Origin: Gonocerus acuteangulatus
Lineage: Eukaryota; Arthropoda; Insecta; Hemiptera; Coreidae
Direction of reading: 5' to 3'
Assembly: GCA_946811695.1 (NCBI GenBank)
Contig: OX328128.1
Span: 28,738,510-28,802,509 of the forward strand
Length of the DNA stretch: 64,000 bases
Shown here: piece after piece, positions 17,711-29,022 of the stretch
How the letters are laid out: the number at the start of each line of letters is the position of its first letter
Numbering within the stretch: position 1 is the first letter of the stretch
The notes under the pieces: generated by a model
Seen by the model: only the letters and a program-made list of their open reading frames with translations
Databases searched by the model: none
Told to the model about the DNA's origin: nothing
Translations under genes and position numbers: made by a program

Positions 17711-20700
17711 CTAAAGCAAAGAAATATTGCAATGTAAAAATAGAGAAACAATAATATTAAAATAGAAGGAACATGGAATAATAGAATTTTAACCCCTGGT
17801 GTGTATAAAGAGTCTGACAGACACAAGGGAAATTTCAGTGAAGTAGGTTGGCAGCAGGTAAAAAGGAAATACTTCAGGTGCAGGTAAAACTATTAAAACT
17901 TTATACTTCTTAACTTATCCAAATAAATCCTCTCAAGTAATCCAAATTCCCCCCAAAAAAGTGTATGCCAAGAATAATTCTCTCATGCATACTTTCCAAG
18001 GTGAGTTAAGGTCGATTCACGCTAGACCCTGCCAAGACATGGTGAAGCAATCACACACGCATAAAACACTGACCCGGCCCGGTGTAGCGTGAATTAGCCT
18101 TAATGCTTCTTCTGAGACATTCCAATTACATCAAATGTCATCGGCATATTTGAGAATTTTGGCGGTCCTGTACTAAATAAAAGTGCATCTCCCTGTTGCA
18201 CTCCATCCTCGGATTCAAATTCATGAGAATATTTGTTTTCTATTCTTACAGAAACATCAAGAAAGTCCTGTGTGTTTGAGTTTTAGCACTATCCGAAGGA
18301 TGCTACTCATGACAGAATTTTCGAAAAATGTCTTTAAATCTTCATCGACCCTACTAACATGATACTGAAAATGGCCCCTTTAAAATGTATGTGTATTGGT
18401 ATAATGTATATGAGGCGATGACTTTAAAATGGTTTAAATCCAATTTTTCATCAAAATAATTTTTTTTCTAAAAACATTTTTTTTTTTTAGGAAATTCATT
18501 AAATCTCATCAAAAATAATGAAATGAATGTTACTGGGACCTCATAAATATTAATTTCGTAAAGAAATTATATTAGTTTAGAAGGTTTTTGTGTCCCCTGA
18601 AAAGTTGTATGATTTGGATATACCCTGTTTTGAAAGTCGACACCTCATATGTGTGTTAACAAGATAGCAGCCAAAATTGTTGTCCTTTTAACCACCAAAC
18701 TTGGTTTATTGCATTCTCATAGCAAACGATTTTACTAGTTCATTAAGATAGCAAAATTGGTCTTTCTGGAAGGGGAGTTTACTCCGTTATAAATGATTAA
18801 TATGCCCCAAACAATAAAATGTTTCATCTCACCAGAGGTGCGAACAAGCATCATGTAACACCTGAGGAAGCTGGCTGTAGTGCCGGGGAAAATGAATGGT
18901 TTAAAAAACCGCATCGCTGGTGATATATGCTGGAATGTAGGAGATGAAATCACCCAGCGACAAAGTTTAAAAGAAAATAATAAAATGTTACTTATATTGC
19001 AACAAAACTTGAAAAGTTTGTACTACTCTAAAGAGAAAAATTTGTTGTAAATATAAACTAACTCGATCTAATAGGAATGGGGGCTTACTCCAGAACTAAA
19101 TCATTAATTTGTCCTTAAAGGCCATTATTTTTATATTCTTGCATCCAAAATCGGTAGATATCATGCTCAACAAAAGAAGAAAATGTGTTCTTAAAACAAA
19201 AGTCAAAATCAATCCATAAGAAGTTGGGATTTTCTCCTGAACAGTCTTCCTCATAACTTTCTATGGAGGGACAGTATTGTCTTTGTTTGTTTCTTATCTA
19301 TCTTGCTTTTTTATATCAAATTTTTCCTAAATAAAATATATATTAAATTCAGAGAAAACTTGTGTAAAACTATACTTTTTTTTAATACCTTCAGACCATT
19401 GATGATTTCAGGTTCAACCCTTACAACATCCCTATAAGGCCTAAGTCCAACCCACTCCCTGATGACTCGAGCGGTAGAGAGCCTGGGAGCAATTGCTGAA
19501 CAACGCTCCATAATGCCCTGTGATTCGAATTTACTAATTTCTCTGTCCCAAGATGCAAACTCTCTTACACCTCCTAAAGTTACAGCTGTAATACCTGGTA
19601 TAATGTATGTTGTTTTGTCACCATAATAGAAGTTTGTTAGCCATGGTGCATCAACCTGGAAAATAATAAACATTAAATAAAATTATATCAGATAATTTAC
19701 AGAAAAATGAAAACAAATTTCAGCCCTCGCCCCAAAAAAATTAATTAACTACCCATTTGAATTTGTTTTTCAACTATTCAGAATTTAATTATTCTAAGCT
19801 ATTTGTTAAAATTAGCAATTGAAATATAAATACACATTAAGTGGTAGATACTCTTTTAAAAAAATGTTGTTGTTTTTTTAAATCATTGGAACTAACCTAA
19901 TTTAAATTTGTTAGATATACTAGTTTCAAGTAACCTGTGTTTTTTCAACATGGTTGTACTCAGAAGCTTTAAAACTTAAAATGACCACATATTCATTTTT
20001 TTATAAGCAAAAAATGAACATTACATTACTAAAAATATAAATAAAACATAGTCAATGAGGATCTCAGAATAAAGTCACAGCATTACTTAAACCTGAACAC
20101 TTCTGGAGGCCCAGTGGCCGTGAGTTCTGAGGCTTTTGCACTCCATGCCTAAGGTCGTGGGTTCGGTTCCAACTTATTTGTTCCTTCCTAACCTGTAAAT
20201 AATTCCACAGTTCAACAGATGTCTTCCACAATGCTCCAATGGCTAGATTCTTCAATCTTGACAAACAAATTCTACATAACACAAATAAAAAGAACACCGG
20301 AAAGAGTGTTCAGAGGAGAACGAGGCACACTTCAACGCGCTCCTAACGCCAGCCTCCCCTACTTAGCTCGGTTAGAGGGCCAGTACAGACTGGAAGAAGA
20401 TCCTAGTGAACCTTGCTGAGCTATATGAGGTGGGTTTTTTTTTGGGGGGGGGGGGGGGGGTATTTATGAATTCTTTTTACGGCTTGTTATATTACAATTT
20501 TTTAAATGTTTTTAATGTTTGCCTGCTGGGAGTGATTGGTTAATATTAGATTCTTGAATTTTAGAATTGTACATTATGTTATTTTTGTTGATTTTTTGTG
20601 TTATCTGACTTATCTAAGATGATTTGTTATTTTATTGTAATTTTTCCATTGTCAATTGTTATTAACAGAACACTGAGGATGAGGTTGTAACCTCAAAAAC

Positions 20701-23700
20701 GTTCTGTGGAATAAAAGGAATATAAAGTGGAGGTGTTTGACCTGATTTCATCCTATTTACTACGATGAACCTTCACCAGCCAACCAACAACAATTGTAAG
20801 AGAGTGTTTTCTTCATGGAAACCAGGCAAGTTTAGAGAGAGGATTCCTTCTCGGCAGCAAGTTAAAGACAGTGCAAGATAGAAAGCGATGGGCAGGCTTT
20901 AGACCTGTCAAAGCCTTCTAGACCAAAACAAGGGATAATTGTTTTTTCAAAATTATATTTTTCTACGGAGCACTCGGTTGTATAAATGTTTGTTTTGAAT
21001 TACTTGTATTTAAAATATTTGAGTTTAATATTAAATTGTTATAGTTTAAATATGTATGAGATGTAAATTACCCATCTTGCTGAGGGATGTGACTAGTTTA
21101 TGCAGCTTCTGCGTGACAGACTTTTTTTAAAGTAAATTAATGAAGTTTACATGATTAATTTATGAATTATAAAGCTCACCTTAATTACTTGACCCCTGAT
21201 GGGGAGAACTTTACCATCTCCACAGAGATCTCTAGCTCCAAGACCAGTACAATTCACAATTACATCGAATTTCCCATGTCTGTGAGCTTCAGAAAAGCTA
21301 TTCAATTTTCCATTGATAACTTCACCTCCATTTGAAACAAATCTAGAAGAAATTGTACAATTATAGGTATATCGTGTTAAAATGAATTAAATTATACACG
21401 AAACCCTTCTCAGGTAAATATATCAGGAAAGCATTGTAACTCAATAATAACACAGATCTGCGACCAAAAAACTACTATTTGTTTTACTGTTTCCCTTGGA
21501 TTTTTGCTTGCTGCAACAACAAAAAAAGTACTCAAAAAGTTCCATCACATCTAGTTTTTTAGCAAAACTAGTTTTTTTTTTTAATATTACCTATCGCTTG
21601 TGTTGTTATTGAGCATTAAACCTCAAATTCAATAGTTGCTGCCAGGTTGTCAATCTTATGAATTGTGTAGGTTTTTTATTTATTTTGTATTCAGACAAAT
21701 CACTCTCAGGAATGATACTATGAATTGGATTGAATTGAAAACAAAAACATTTTTTAAAATAAAAAATTCCATACTGATCAAGCAATTTTTTTTTTTTTTT
21801 TTTTTTTTTTGCAGATTGGGTAATTTGTTGTGATTTATTATTTGTAGGTGTTCAAGCCAATTTACCCCTGACAGCTGGGGTGTAACATATATCATCTGTA
21901 CTTGCCTTTTAGGGAACCTGTAAATTATAGTGGTGCTTCTGGGTTACCAGGAGAAGTTAGAATGGTCAATTTTTAAGCAAGAGATTGCAAATTCATTGCT
22001 GGAATTATCACAAGAAATGGATGGTCATTCTTTTATTGAATATAAATTTGCCAGAATAGTGTTATAACGGCTTGATAATCCTATCTTGATGAGGTAAGCA
22101 CAATATCTGTACTTCCCATTGTACAGTAGCAGTTTTAGCCTGAAAGTCGGCCAATGAACCTCGGTCTTTGTGGCCAGGTAACCAACCAGTGGTCGGTAAT
22201 GCACCTGTTTAGCTTGTGGGCTTGCTGACAGTATTCATTTTAATAATGGATGGTGTGTGCATTTTTCAGTCAGAGATTCAAGTTCACTGAGTCCATGTAA
22301 AGTATAATGCCCCTAGTATCTGTGATAGGTATGTTATCAAGGCTGATAAGTATCCCATAAAGCTCAGCAGAAAAAATAGTCGCATGACTATTAATTGGCC
22401 TAGTGGCTAGCATGCCCGATTCTCATGCGGGAGATGTGAGTTCGAGTCGTGCCTGTGAAGGTTGATTTTGTTCAGCCATAGAGGGTTGTTTATTGAGGGT
22501 TTATTTTATTATTGGCTCAGTGGCAGAGCCGTTACCCTTGAGGTCATCACTCTGCTCATACCCTGGAGGACCTGAGTTCGAAACTCGGGTGTGCACTACA
22601 GATTTTATCTTCTAGTGTAATCGTAAGAGAGCTTGATTTGGGGTGCCAGGCCATCCCCTTTAAATTAAATTTAATTGATATCTGCAAAGGGGAAAATCAG
22701 GTTGCCGGAACACAGTACTGACCAGACTATCTATCCAGTGTGACTTTAGGTCAAGAATCAGGCACCTTTACAGTACTGGCCTGTTACAAGACTGATTTTA
22801 TTTACAAGAGTGCACACTTAATTAGGAAGAAATTTTTATGAGGTATAAATTAAATTTGAGTTCAATAGGTCAAATACCTGGGGTCTCCCGTGGTCTAGTG
22901 GCTAGCGCGCTGGTTCATAAGCGGGAGATGGTGGGTTCGATCCCCACCGGCGCCAGAAATTTTCTCATCTCAGGCCTCGCTGAGAAAATTCCTGGTTGCA
23001 CCCTGGATGTCGGCGCTAATAGCCACGATTTGTTGATGCGCCGTAGAAAAAAAAAAAAAAAAAATAGGTCAAATACCTTTTCATAGCCCAAGGAAGGAAA
23101 AACCGACACTCAATAAGCAGTGATGTAAAGTAACTCCCATACTTCCAGTTGTAGGGAGGAATGCTCGCCAGTTCATCAAAGTCAACCGTTCTGAATGGAA
23201 ACAATTTTTCCAATAATTTACTCTATAAAAAATATAAATATACTTAAAAATTTGTAAGTAAAACCAAACTACTGGTCTTAGTTAAATAATAATAATTTAC
23301 ATTAATTATTGACATAATCAAAACATAGTCAAAAGGCCCATAGATGAAAGAATTCAACGTAAGCAGGAGCGACTTGAGTCTCCGCATCTCGTTAGATGAT
23401 GTGCTATCCACCTTATCATGGGGATACCTTGTACCAATTATATTTAAACGGAGTAAGACAAACAGAAGACATGTTATTTCAAAGAGAAAAAAAACAATCT
23501 GACTCGCAGGAACTGTGTCATCTGTGCATTTCCGTTCATATCCCTGCAGGCATTTGTAAAGGAATAGAAACAGTTATTAGATTACACTTGACTCCTGTAC
23601 CCCTGCCTTGTGGGGTACACATCAGTCGTTGTCCTATTTAAAACAAATTAGCTATAATAATATGGAAAATTAGTTTAATGCAAGGAATGTATCTTCTTCA

Positions 23701-26692
23701 TTTCCTTGCTCTATTACATTATGAATCTGAATATAAAATTCATAAATTGAAAAGAAAATAGTTAATGACGGTATACAGAAATATCCCTAGTGCAATTAGT
23801 AAAGAAATAGAAGCATTTATTGGTAGTTTTTGATCATTCATGAAAATATAAAATAAAGTCACAAAGAGGAGGTATATTTAAGGCAGCACAACAGGAAACT
23901 GAGAGTATCCTAAGCGGAAATTAGATTTTTGGACCAAATTTCCAAAACAGGTAATTTTCCAGCCAGAGAGAGGAAACAGACAAATATATAAACAAACACC
24001 ATTATTTTCGTGATCTATGGTTCTGGAACATGAAATTTTCTAGTTCCTATGGAGGGAGGGGGGAAACACGCTAATATGCTCTTTTGGAAAGCCCACCAGA
24101 GTATTGATTTTTCGATGAAATTCATAGAAAAAAAAAATAATCAGTGTGCTTACAGTTTTGCATTATTACGCCTCCAGGTAAACTTTTTATAAATGTTCAC
24201 CTTGGAAAAAGCAAAGAAAACTACTTTCAGGCGATATCTTTAATTATTTTCGAGAAAAATATAAACTAAAATGTTGGTTTTGGCTATGCTAAAACAATGG
24301 AGTGAGTTAAACATTTTTTCCATGATTGACATGCATCCAAACTAAATTATAGAATGGAGGAAGTATTAAAAAAAATATCTACAGACAAATTTTGCACTTT
24401 TTGTATTTGTTATTAAATATCTTGAAAACATTTGTGAAAGTGAAGGAAAATCATTTGAAAGCCTCATAAACTCCCTACAAAACAGACTTAGGCGTTAATT
24501 TTGATAGAGAAAAAGGTGCAAAGCCTCGGAAGTGTTGTTTTCATTTTATTGAAAGTGAAATTTTAAGAGTTCCTATTCTAAGCTTCCCAAATGAACCTCT
24601 GTATAAATATTATATAGAAATCTGTTTAGATTATAATGAAGAGATTATGCAATTCTTGTTAGTCAGACTTTTGTTAACAATAAATTCTAAAGAGCGAGGG
24701 ACCTGTTGTTAACAAATAATGCCAGAATTTGTTATTTATTGTTTCACTTTTTGACAGCCAATAATGGCAGCACAGGTGTCATAACTAGTAAAGATTAAAT
24801 ATGACCTATGGATCAAATAGAAACTTTCTCTATCCTACTTAAATCTTTAACTGCCTATCCCAAAAAATTTCTAAAGACATACATTTCTAGAGTTTTGTCA
24901 GAATCTCATTAATGCTAAATTTTTGTGATTGCTGAGAAATCTGCTATCAAGAATTTCTACATTGAAATATGAATGTATTAATTACCCGAGTTTTTTCATA
25001 ACTGAGAGCAGACAAGTTGTAGCCAGAAAGCTCCTTGATACCACATCCAGGCTCGTTCATATAATTTTTGTAAATTTCATATGAATCTCTTATCCATTCG
25101 CTATAAAAAGGCATTCAAATGGATTAATTAGTACAAATAACTTAGAATTATTAAATTTAATTTATCTTGACAGGTACTCTTTGGCTCCCTGGGTGCTGGT
25201 GGCTGTTCACAGATAAATGTACTACCTATATCTACACCACATATTTAATAGCATCTCAAAAGTGTGTTTTTCAAAGGCTGCAGTTCATCTTCAGTGTTTC
25301 TTCAATAGTCACCATAGATGAAGCTGCAGCCTTTGAACTTCTGCTGAATAGGTACTAATAATTCTTCAACGGAGAACTTCATTGTAATCTTATTTATCCT
25401 TAATTCATCAATGTTTTCCATATAAAATTATAGGAAGAGTATTTGACAAGAAATTGTAGGAAGATAAACAGAGCAAAAGTTGTAAAATTCAATTATCTTA
25501 CAGAAGATAGAAAAAATGATTTTGTGTTAATAAATGCTTCCTTCTTTCCCTTAACCTCTCCCTATTCTTCTAATAAAAAAAAACTATCCCTGCATTGGTA
25601 AATTAAAAAAAGTATTCAAGTGCAAAAAGTCAAATTGAAAGAATTTGTTCTGCAACAAGACAATGCTAGGTGTTATATCAGTACCTTGGAAGCAAAAGGG
25701 TGAATCTCTAAATGCGGATGTTGGGAGATGGAAGTCAAAGTTCTACAAGTGCTTCAGGATAGCAAGAGCACTTGAATACTCTGTAGAATGCTAATTCATA
25801 AACCTGATTGAAAAAGTATGCAATTGAAATTCAATGTTTTAAACACGAATAATTTATGGGTACCAAAATGCTAAAAGAGGTTTGCAGACGCAGGGCTTGC
25901 CCTTGATTTTCTATGAAAATCAGACATTAAATTTTTCATAGAAGCTGTTGCTATTCACTTTAACTTTAAACTGTGAGAGTATTAAAGACGAAACAGAGAA
26001 GCAAGGTGATGCCTCCTGTTATCTATATCTGACTCAGGAAAAAAAAATTAGATTTTTTAGATTCGCCCTTTCTCTTCCAAGATCGTGATACGTTACATCT
26101 GACGTCTTTAGTGATTGAAGCCTTGGGTTTTGCTTCTCCCTCAACCAGCTTATAAGGCCAGACCTGGAACCCTTTATTAACCCCAAATTTGATTTGGAGA
26201 TGTTTTCAATCTAAAACATTTGGTAAGATCGGCTCAGGTGATAGAAAATGAGGGTAAGCTTTTAGAAGAGCAAACTATAAGTTCACCAATATATTGGTTA
26301 GCAGATCACACTGACTTCGTGGTGAGATCAGTTGTAATTTATGACAAATCATGATCTGTTTAATGAGTGGGGGGGGGGAGAAGTGATTAAAGAATAATAA
26401 AAATGAGTGTTCTGTTGAAGAGGCTGATGTGGAAAGAAGTACAATTGATATTACAAGGATTTTTACAGCATGGCCAATAAAAAATAATTCCATACTTAGT
26501 TATTTCAGGTGTCGGCCCAGAAAAGTAATCACTGGGGAAGAAAAATCCTGCCGCACCATCGCTGGTTGTTTCTGTATTAAAACTATCAGCTATCACTGTG
26601 ATGTGAGCATTGCGTAATTGGTTCTGCAGTTGGAGGCTCGTGTTGAGTCCTACTACTCCTGCCCCTAACACTCCGATTCGGCACTCTCTCAT
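17597..26692 (-). CDS. DDO: D-aspartate oxidase-like gene, copy L2 (six coding exons)
   Basis: Second complete paralogue, same role as L1. Coding exons: 26496-26692, 24986-25100, 23077-23222, 21180-21342, 19389-19655, 17597-17710. Sizes and phases are identical to L1 and L3 and the product is 333 residues. Motifs: [47 protein letters not shown]-terminal SSAKY. Introns are moderate and even (1395, 1763, 1734, 1524 and 1678 nt). The donor of exon 3 lies inside a SINE target-site duplication (23063-23078), so this splice site was duplicated by a transposon and the exon-proximal copy remains. All other junctions are ordinary GT-AG. No disabling change is seen; expression is untested. Confidence 0.88.
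18848..18895 (+). other. Hammerhead-like core near a repeat end
   Basis: CTGAGGA, then CTGGC-TGTAGT-GCCGG capable of forming a stem, then GAAAA. This follows the CUGANGA-stem II-GAAA layout seen at Penelope-like element ends. Stems I and III were not established. Confidence 0.3.
19389..19655 (-). CDS. DDO: L2 exon 5: catalytic region
   Basis: TTCCAG acceptor and GTATTA donor. Encodes VDAPWLTNFYYGDKTTYIIPG, the ASWDRE segment, STARVIREW and [20 protein letters not shown]; 89 whole codons. Confidence 0.88.
20104..20185 (+). repeat. SINE-3 head fragment
   Basis: GGAGGCCCAGTGGCCGTGAG with B box GGTCGTGGGTTCGGTTCC. The body and tail are absent. Confidence 0.6.
20219..20740 (+). other. Possible retroelement 3' end, unclassified
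   Basis: A 66-residue open frame (GERGTLQRAPNASLPYLARL near its end) is followed by a G run, an AT-rich stretch and, at 20671-20705, CTGAGGA, TGAGGT-TGTA-ACCTCA, AAAACG. The last block is a hammerhead-like core as found at Penelope-like 3' ends. The frame is not recognised, and the retroelement reading is a weak inference. Confidence 0.3.
21180..21342 (-). CDS. DDO: L2 exon 4: FAD-domain core
   Basis: TTCTAG acceptor and GTGAGC donor. Encodes FVSNGGEVINGKLNSFSEAH, then [16 protein letters not shown] and RGQVIK. The SEAHRHGKF segment differs from VEKFGKF in L1 and L3. Confidence 0.87.
22391..22480 (+). repeat. tRNA-Glu/Asp-like SINE head
   Basis: GGCCTAGTGGCTAGCATGCC (A box) and GTGAGTTCGAGTCGTGCC (B box), resembling the SINE-2 head. 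No aminoacyl stem closes, so it is not a functional tRNA. Confidence 0.5.
22505..22805 (+). repeat. SINE-1 copy, diverged
   Basis: TTGGCTCAGTGGCAGAGCC, GGACCTGAGTTCGAAACTCG, TCTTCTAGTG, GGGGAAAATCAGGTTGCCGG and the GGCCTGTTACAAGACTGATT end follow SINE-1 in order, with substitutions and a short insertion in the anticodon arm. Confidence 0.7.
22880..23062 (+). mobile_element. SINE-2 (tRNA head) on the L2 exon 3 splice donor
   Basis: Head GGGGTCTCCCGTGGTCTAGT and B box GGTGGGTTCGATCCCCACC, body GCACCCTGGATGTCGGCGCT, tail TGATGCGCCGTAG plus poly-A. It is flanked by AATAGGTCAAATACCT at 22864-22879 and 23063-23078. On the minus strand the right duplication contains the end of L2 exon 3 and its GT donor. 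Element orientation is opposite to the gene. Confidence 0.85.
23077..23222 (-). CDS. DDO: L2 exon 3, donor site inside a SINE duplication
   Basis: TTTTATAG acceptor; encodes [20 protein letters not shown] through ECRFFLPWAMK. The exon's last two bases and its GTATTTGACC donor form part of the 16-bp duplication flanking the SINE at 22880-23062. The reading frame and exon size are unaffected. Confidence 0.87.
23490..23600 (+). repeat. Family Z repeat fragment
   Basis: CTGACTCGCAGGAACTGTGT, CATTTCCGTTCATATCCCTG and AGAAACAGTTATTA match the end of family Z at 45594-45690. Confidence 0.45.
24986..25100 (-). CDS. DDO: L2 exon 2
   Basis: TTTATAG acceptor and GTAATT donor. Encodes EWIRDSYEIYKNYMNEPGCG and ends YEKTR; 115 nt, as in L1 and L3. 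Confidence 0.84.
26496..26692 (-). CDS. DDO: L2 exon 1: FAD-binding N-terminus
   Basis: Begins MRECRIGVLGAGVVG and ends EITK at a GTATGG donor. Flavin segment reads TSDGAAGFFFPSDYF. A CTCATAG acceptor sits 9 nt before the ATG, at the same distance as in the other copies. Confidence 0.88.
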
Positions 26693-26854
26693 AACTCTGG
26701 CCTATGAGCATGAATATTAATAAATACATTTTTAATTTTACATTCTACATATTGCTGTAACAAAATGCAAAACTTGGCGTTTGGTGGAATATGATAGCAC
26801 AAGGGATTGAAAAGGTAACTGAATTTTTGGAATGATGATTTTTAATATGAAGCG

Positions 26855-27110
26855 TTGCGGACAGGAAGGGCGAATTCAACAAAAAGTAGTTTTGTTGGAA
26901 AATGTGTTTACATTTTTTTTTTTTTTTTTCCATATGGGCAAACTCCACTTCATAAATAAATAAAAAAAACTAATAAAAAACATTTGTTCGTTGTATGATG
27001 TCTCATTGTTTTTTCATTAATTTATATTAATAATCAAATTATATAATAATATCCCAGAAATTAGTGTGAACTTTGGTATTGGAGAGTTGAGTTTGCCTTT
27101 CACATCCGCC
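26855..27110. mobile_element. MITE family W, copy 1
   Basis: Inverted ends GCGGACAGGAAGGGCGAATT and, in reverse complement, GGCGGATGTGAAAGGCAAAC. The interior is the reverse complement of 59197-59479 over most of its length, including GTTTTATATTAATTAA-rich blocks. It lies just upstream of L2 exon 1. Confidence 0.6.
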
Positions 27111-27333
27111 AGCGGACACTTCTTTGTAACAATTTTTTTCCAGTTAAGTCATCGCTAAAGCATATTTATGCTAAAAAGTGTCTAGAAACAGCTTAATTTT
27201 TTATTGCCAGATTACGGCCTGGCAATAAAAGCTATGTTTACATCTTGAAAAATAGACAGAATACCTAGATGCAACGATATCCAATAAATTTTATTCAGTA
27301 TCACAATAACTTTTGGGACTTCTCTGCGCCAGG

Positions 27334-27336
<3 letters not shown>

Positions 27337-27381
<45 letters not shown>
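27337..27381. repeat. (TA)n microsatellite
   Basis: Pure TA run upstream of L2. Confidence 0.9.
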
Positions 27382-27385
<4 letters not shown>

Positions 27386-27489
27386 GATGAAAGTCAACAA
27401 TTAAAAAATAGAAGCTAAGCTCCAATTAGTAATTTGCTCTACATGTTTCAAACCTTACCTGCTACTTCTACTTGAGCTTAAGTTAATAT

Positions 27490-27596
27490 GAACAAAGACA
27501 CTAGAAGAAAAAATCTTTAGTGCTTGCTCGGGATTTGAACTCAGGCCCTCCAACTTATTAGTCCAGTGCTCTACCACTGAGCTAACTTCGCCCCCC
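27490..27596 (-). repeat. SINE-1 head, 3'-truncated
   Basis: Minus strand begins GGGGGGCGAAGTTAGCTCAG with B box GAGTTCAAATCCCGAGCAAG and stops after TCTTCTAGTGTCTTTGTTC. The body is missing. Confidence 0.75.
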
Positions 27597-27807
27597 ATAT
27601 TTCTCTAGTACTTGAAATTTTTGTTTTATTTCAATGAAACACGATATATATCACGCTCAAATATTGAGAAAGATGTTGTGCAAAAATAGGCAAAATAGAT
27701 TGATTAGAAGTTCAATCGGGGCTTACTCTGGAACAGAATTAAATATTTATTTAGCAAACACATATACATAACCCTGATTTTTTGATAGGTCATGTGCAAC
27801 TGCCCAT

Positions 27808-27955
27808 CGCCCATCTTTTTCTAGCTAGGATAGGGATAACGCTTTTTTTTTTTTCTTTTCTCGAAAGAAAAGCTGCCACCCCTTGTGGCTATCCGACCCA
27901 TGACTTTGGGCAGGGAGTGCTCATATCTTGGCACTCATGCTTAAGAGCCTCCTCC
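27808..27955 (-). repeat. SINE-3 fragment
   Basis: Matches the SINE-3 core (CTAGCTAGGATAGGG, TTTCTCGAAAGAAAAG) and a diverged tRNA-like head. Confidence 0.55.
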
Positions 27956-28055
27956 AGAACAAAATTGAATAAAATAAAATAGCGATATTCCTTCGGAAAG
28001 TGCTAAAATTAATAATTTAGTCAGCTTTTAATAACAAATATATATATTTTTTTTG

Positions 28056-28133
28056 TTTTAATTTTAACGTCCATTATAATTAATTAGGACTGGTTATCTA
28101 TATGTAACCACCCTATTCTAGCCAGAATAGGGC
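28056..28133 (-). repeat. SINE-3 tail portion, interrupted by a foldback element
   Basis: TTTTAACGTCCATTATAATT and GGTTATCTATATGTAACCAC match the SINE-3 3' part. The match stops at the foldback border at 28134. Confidence 0.6.
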
Positions 28134-29022
28134 TGAGTTTTATTATTGGGCGAATAATAAAATTTACATCACCAACGGTCAACGATCTCCTTCCTCAATA
28201 AAAAATAATTTAATTAATTTGCCCTGTTCCAGAGAATTTAAGCAGTAGTAAGCCATTTATAATTCGCAAAATCCCTTTATTTGTATAAATAAAAGATTAA
28301 TGCCAATAAATACGAACTAAAAGTTAAAAACTAAGGTGTGAGCACTCCATGCCTTAGGTCTGGGGTTAGCCAGGTTAGGGCTAATGCTTTTTCTTTTTTC
28401 TAAAGAAAATCCATCACCCCTAGTGGGAATCGAGCCCTTGACCCTTGCACGGAGTGATAAGTGCTCACGCCTTAACACATATGACCACTGGGCCTCCTAT
28501 TATTTATATAGTGGGTTCGATTCTCACTAGGGGTGACTTATCTTTCAAATAAAAGAAAATGCATCAGCCCTATCCTGGCTAGAAAAGGGTGGTAGCCTAC
28601 AGATAATCCATCCTAAAATTGGTTGTCAATAATAAATGGAAGTTAAAATTTAAATAATATTTATATACATTTTTATTTCCCATTAATAAGTGACATTGGT
28701 TTTAGGAAGAGCTAATTATAAGTCACTACCCTTTTCCTAGCCATGTTAGGATTGATGGCTATTATTTTTTCCAAAGAAAAGCCACCTTCCCTAATGAGGA
28801 TTAAACCCAAGACCTTAGGCACAGAGTGCTCACACCTTAGTTCTTATTTATTGGCATTAATCTTTTATTTAAACAAATAAACCGCTTTTGCGAATTGTAG
28901 ATTGCTTGCTACAGCGTAACTTCCCTGGAACTGGGCAAATTAATTAAATTATTTTTTATTAAGAGAAGGGAGGTTGTTGACCGTCGGTGATGCAAATTTT
29001 ATTATTTGCCCAATAATAAAAC
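28134..29022. mobile_element. Foldback element containing SINE-3 segments
   Basis: Outer ends GAGTTTTATTATTGGGC and GCCCAATAATAAAACTC. Arms (about 28134-28380 and 28790-29022) are inverted copies including CATCACC, CGGTCAAC and AAAGATTAATGCCAATAAAT. The centre holds SINE-3 pieces in opposite orientations (about 28360-28500 minus, 28510-28660 plus, 28700-28860 minus). No coding capacity. Confidence 0.65.

Noticed and set aside
22888..22960. tRNA gene at the SINE-2 head
   Set aside because: A and B boxes are present, but the sequence runs into a SINE body and poly-A tail with a target duplication. The same head recurs at 47960 and 53274.
22838..23086. 82-residue open frame across the L2 exon 3 region
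   Set aside because: It is a translation of SINE-2 and its poly-A, on the strand opposite to the DDO gene.
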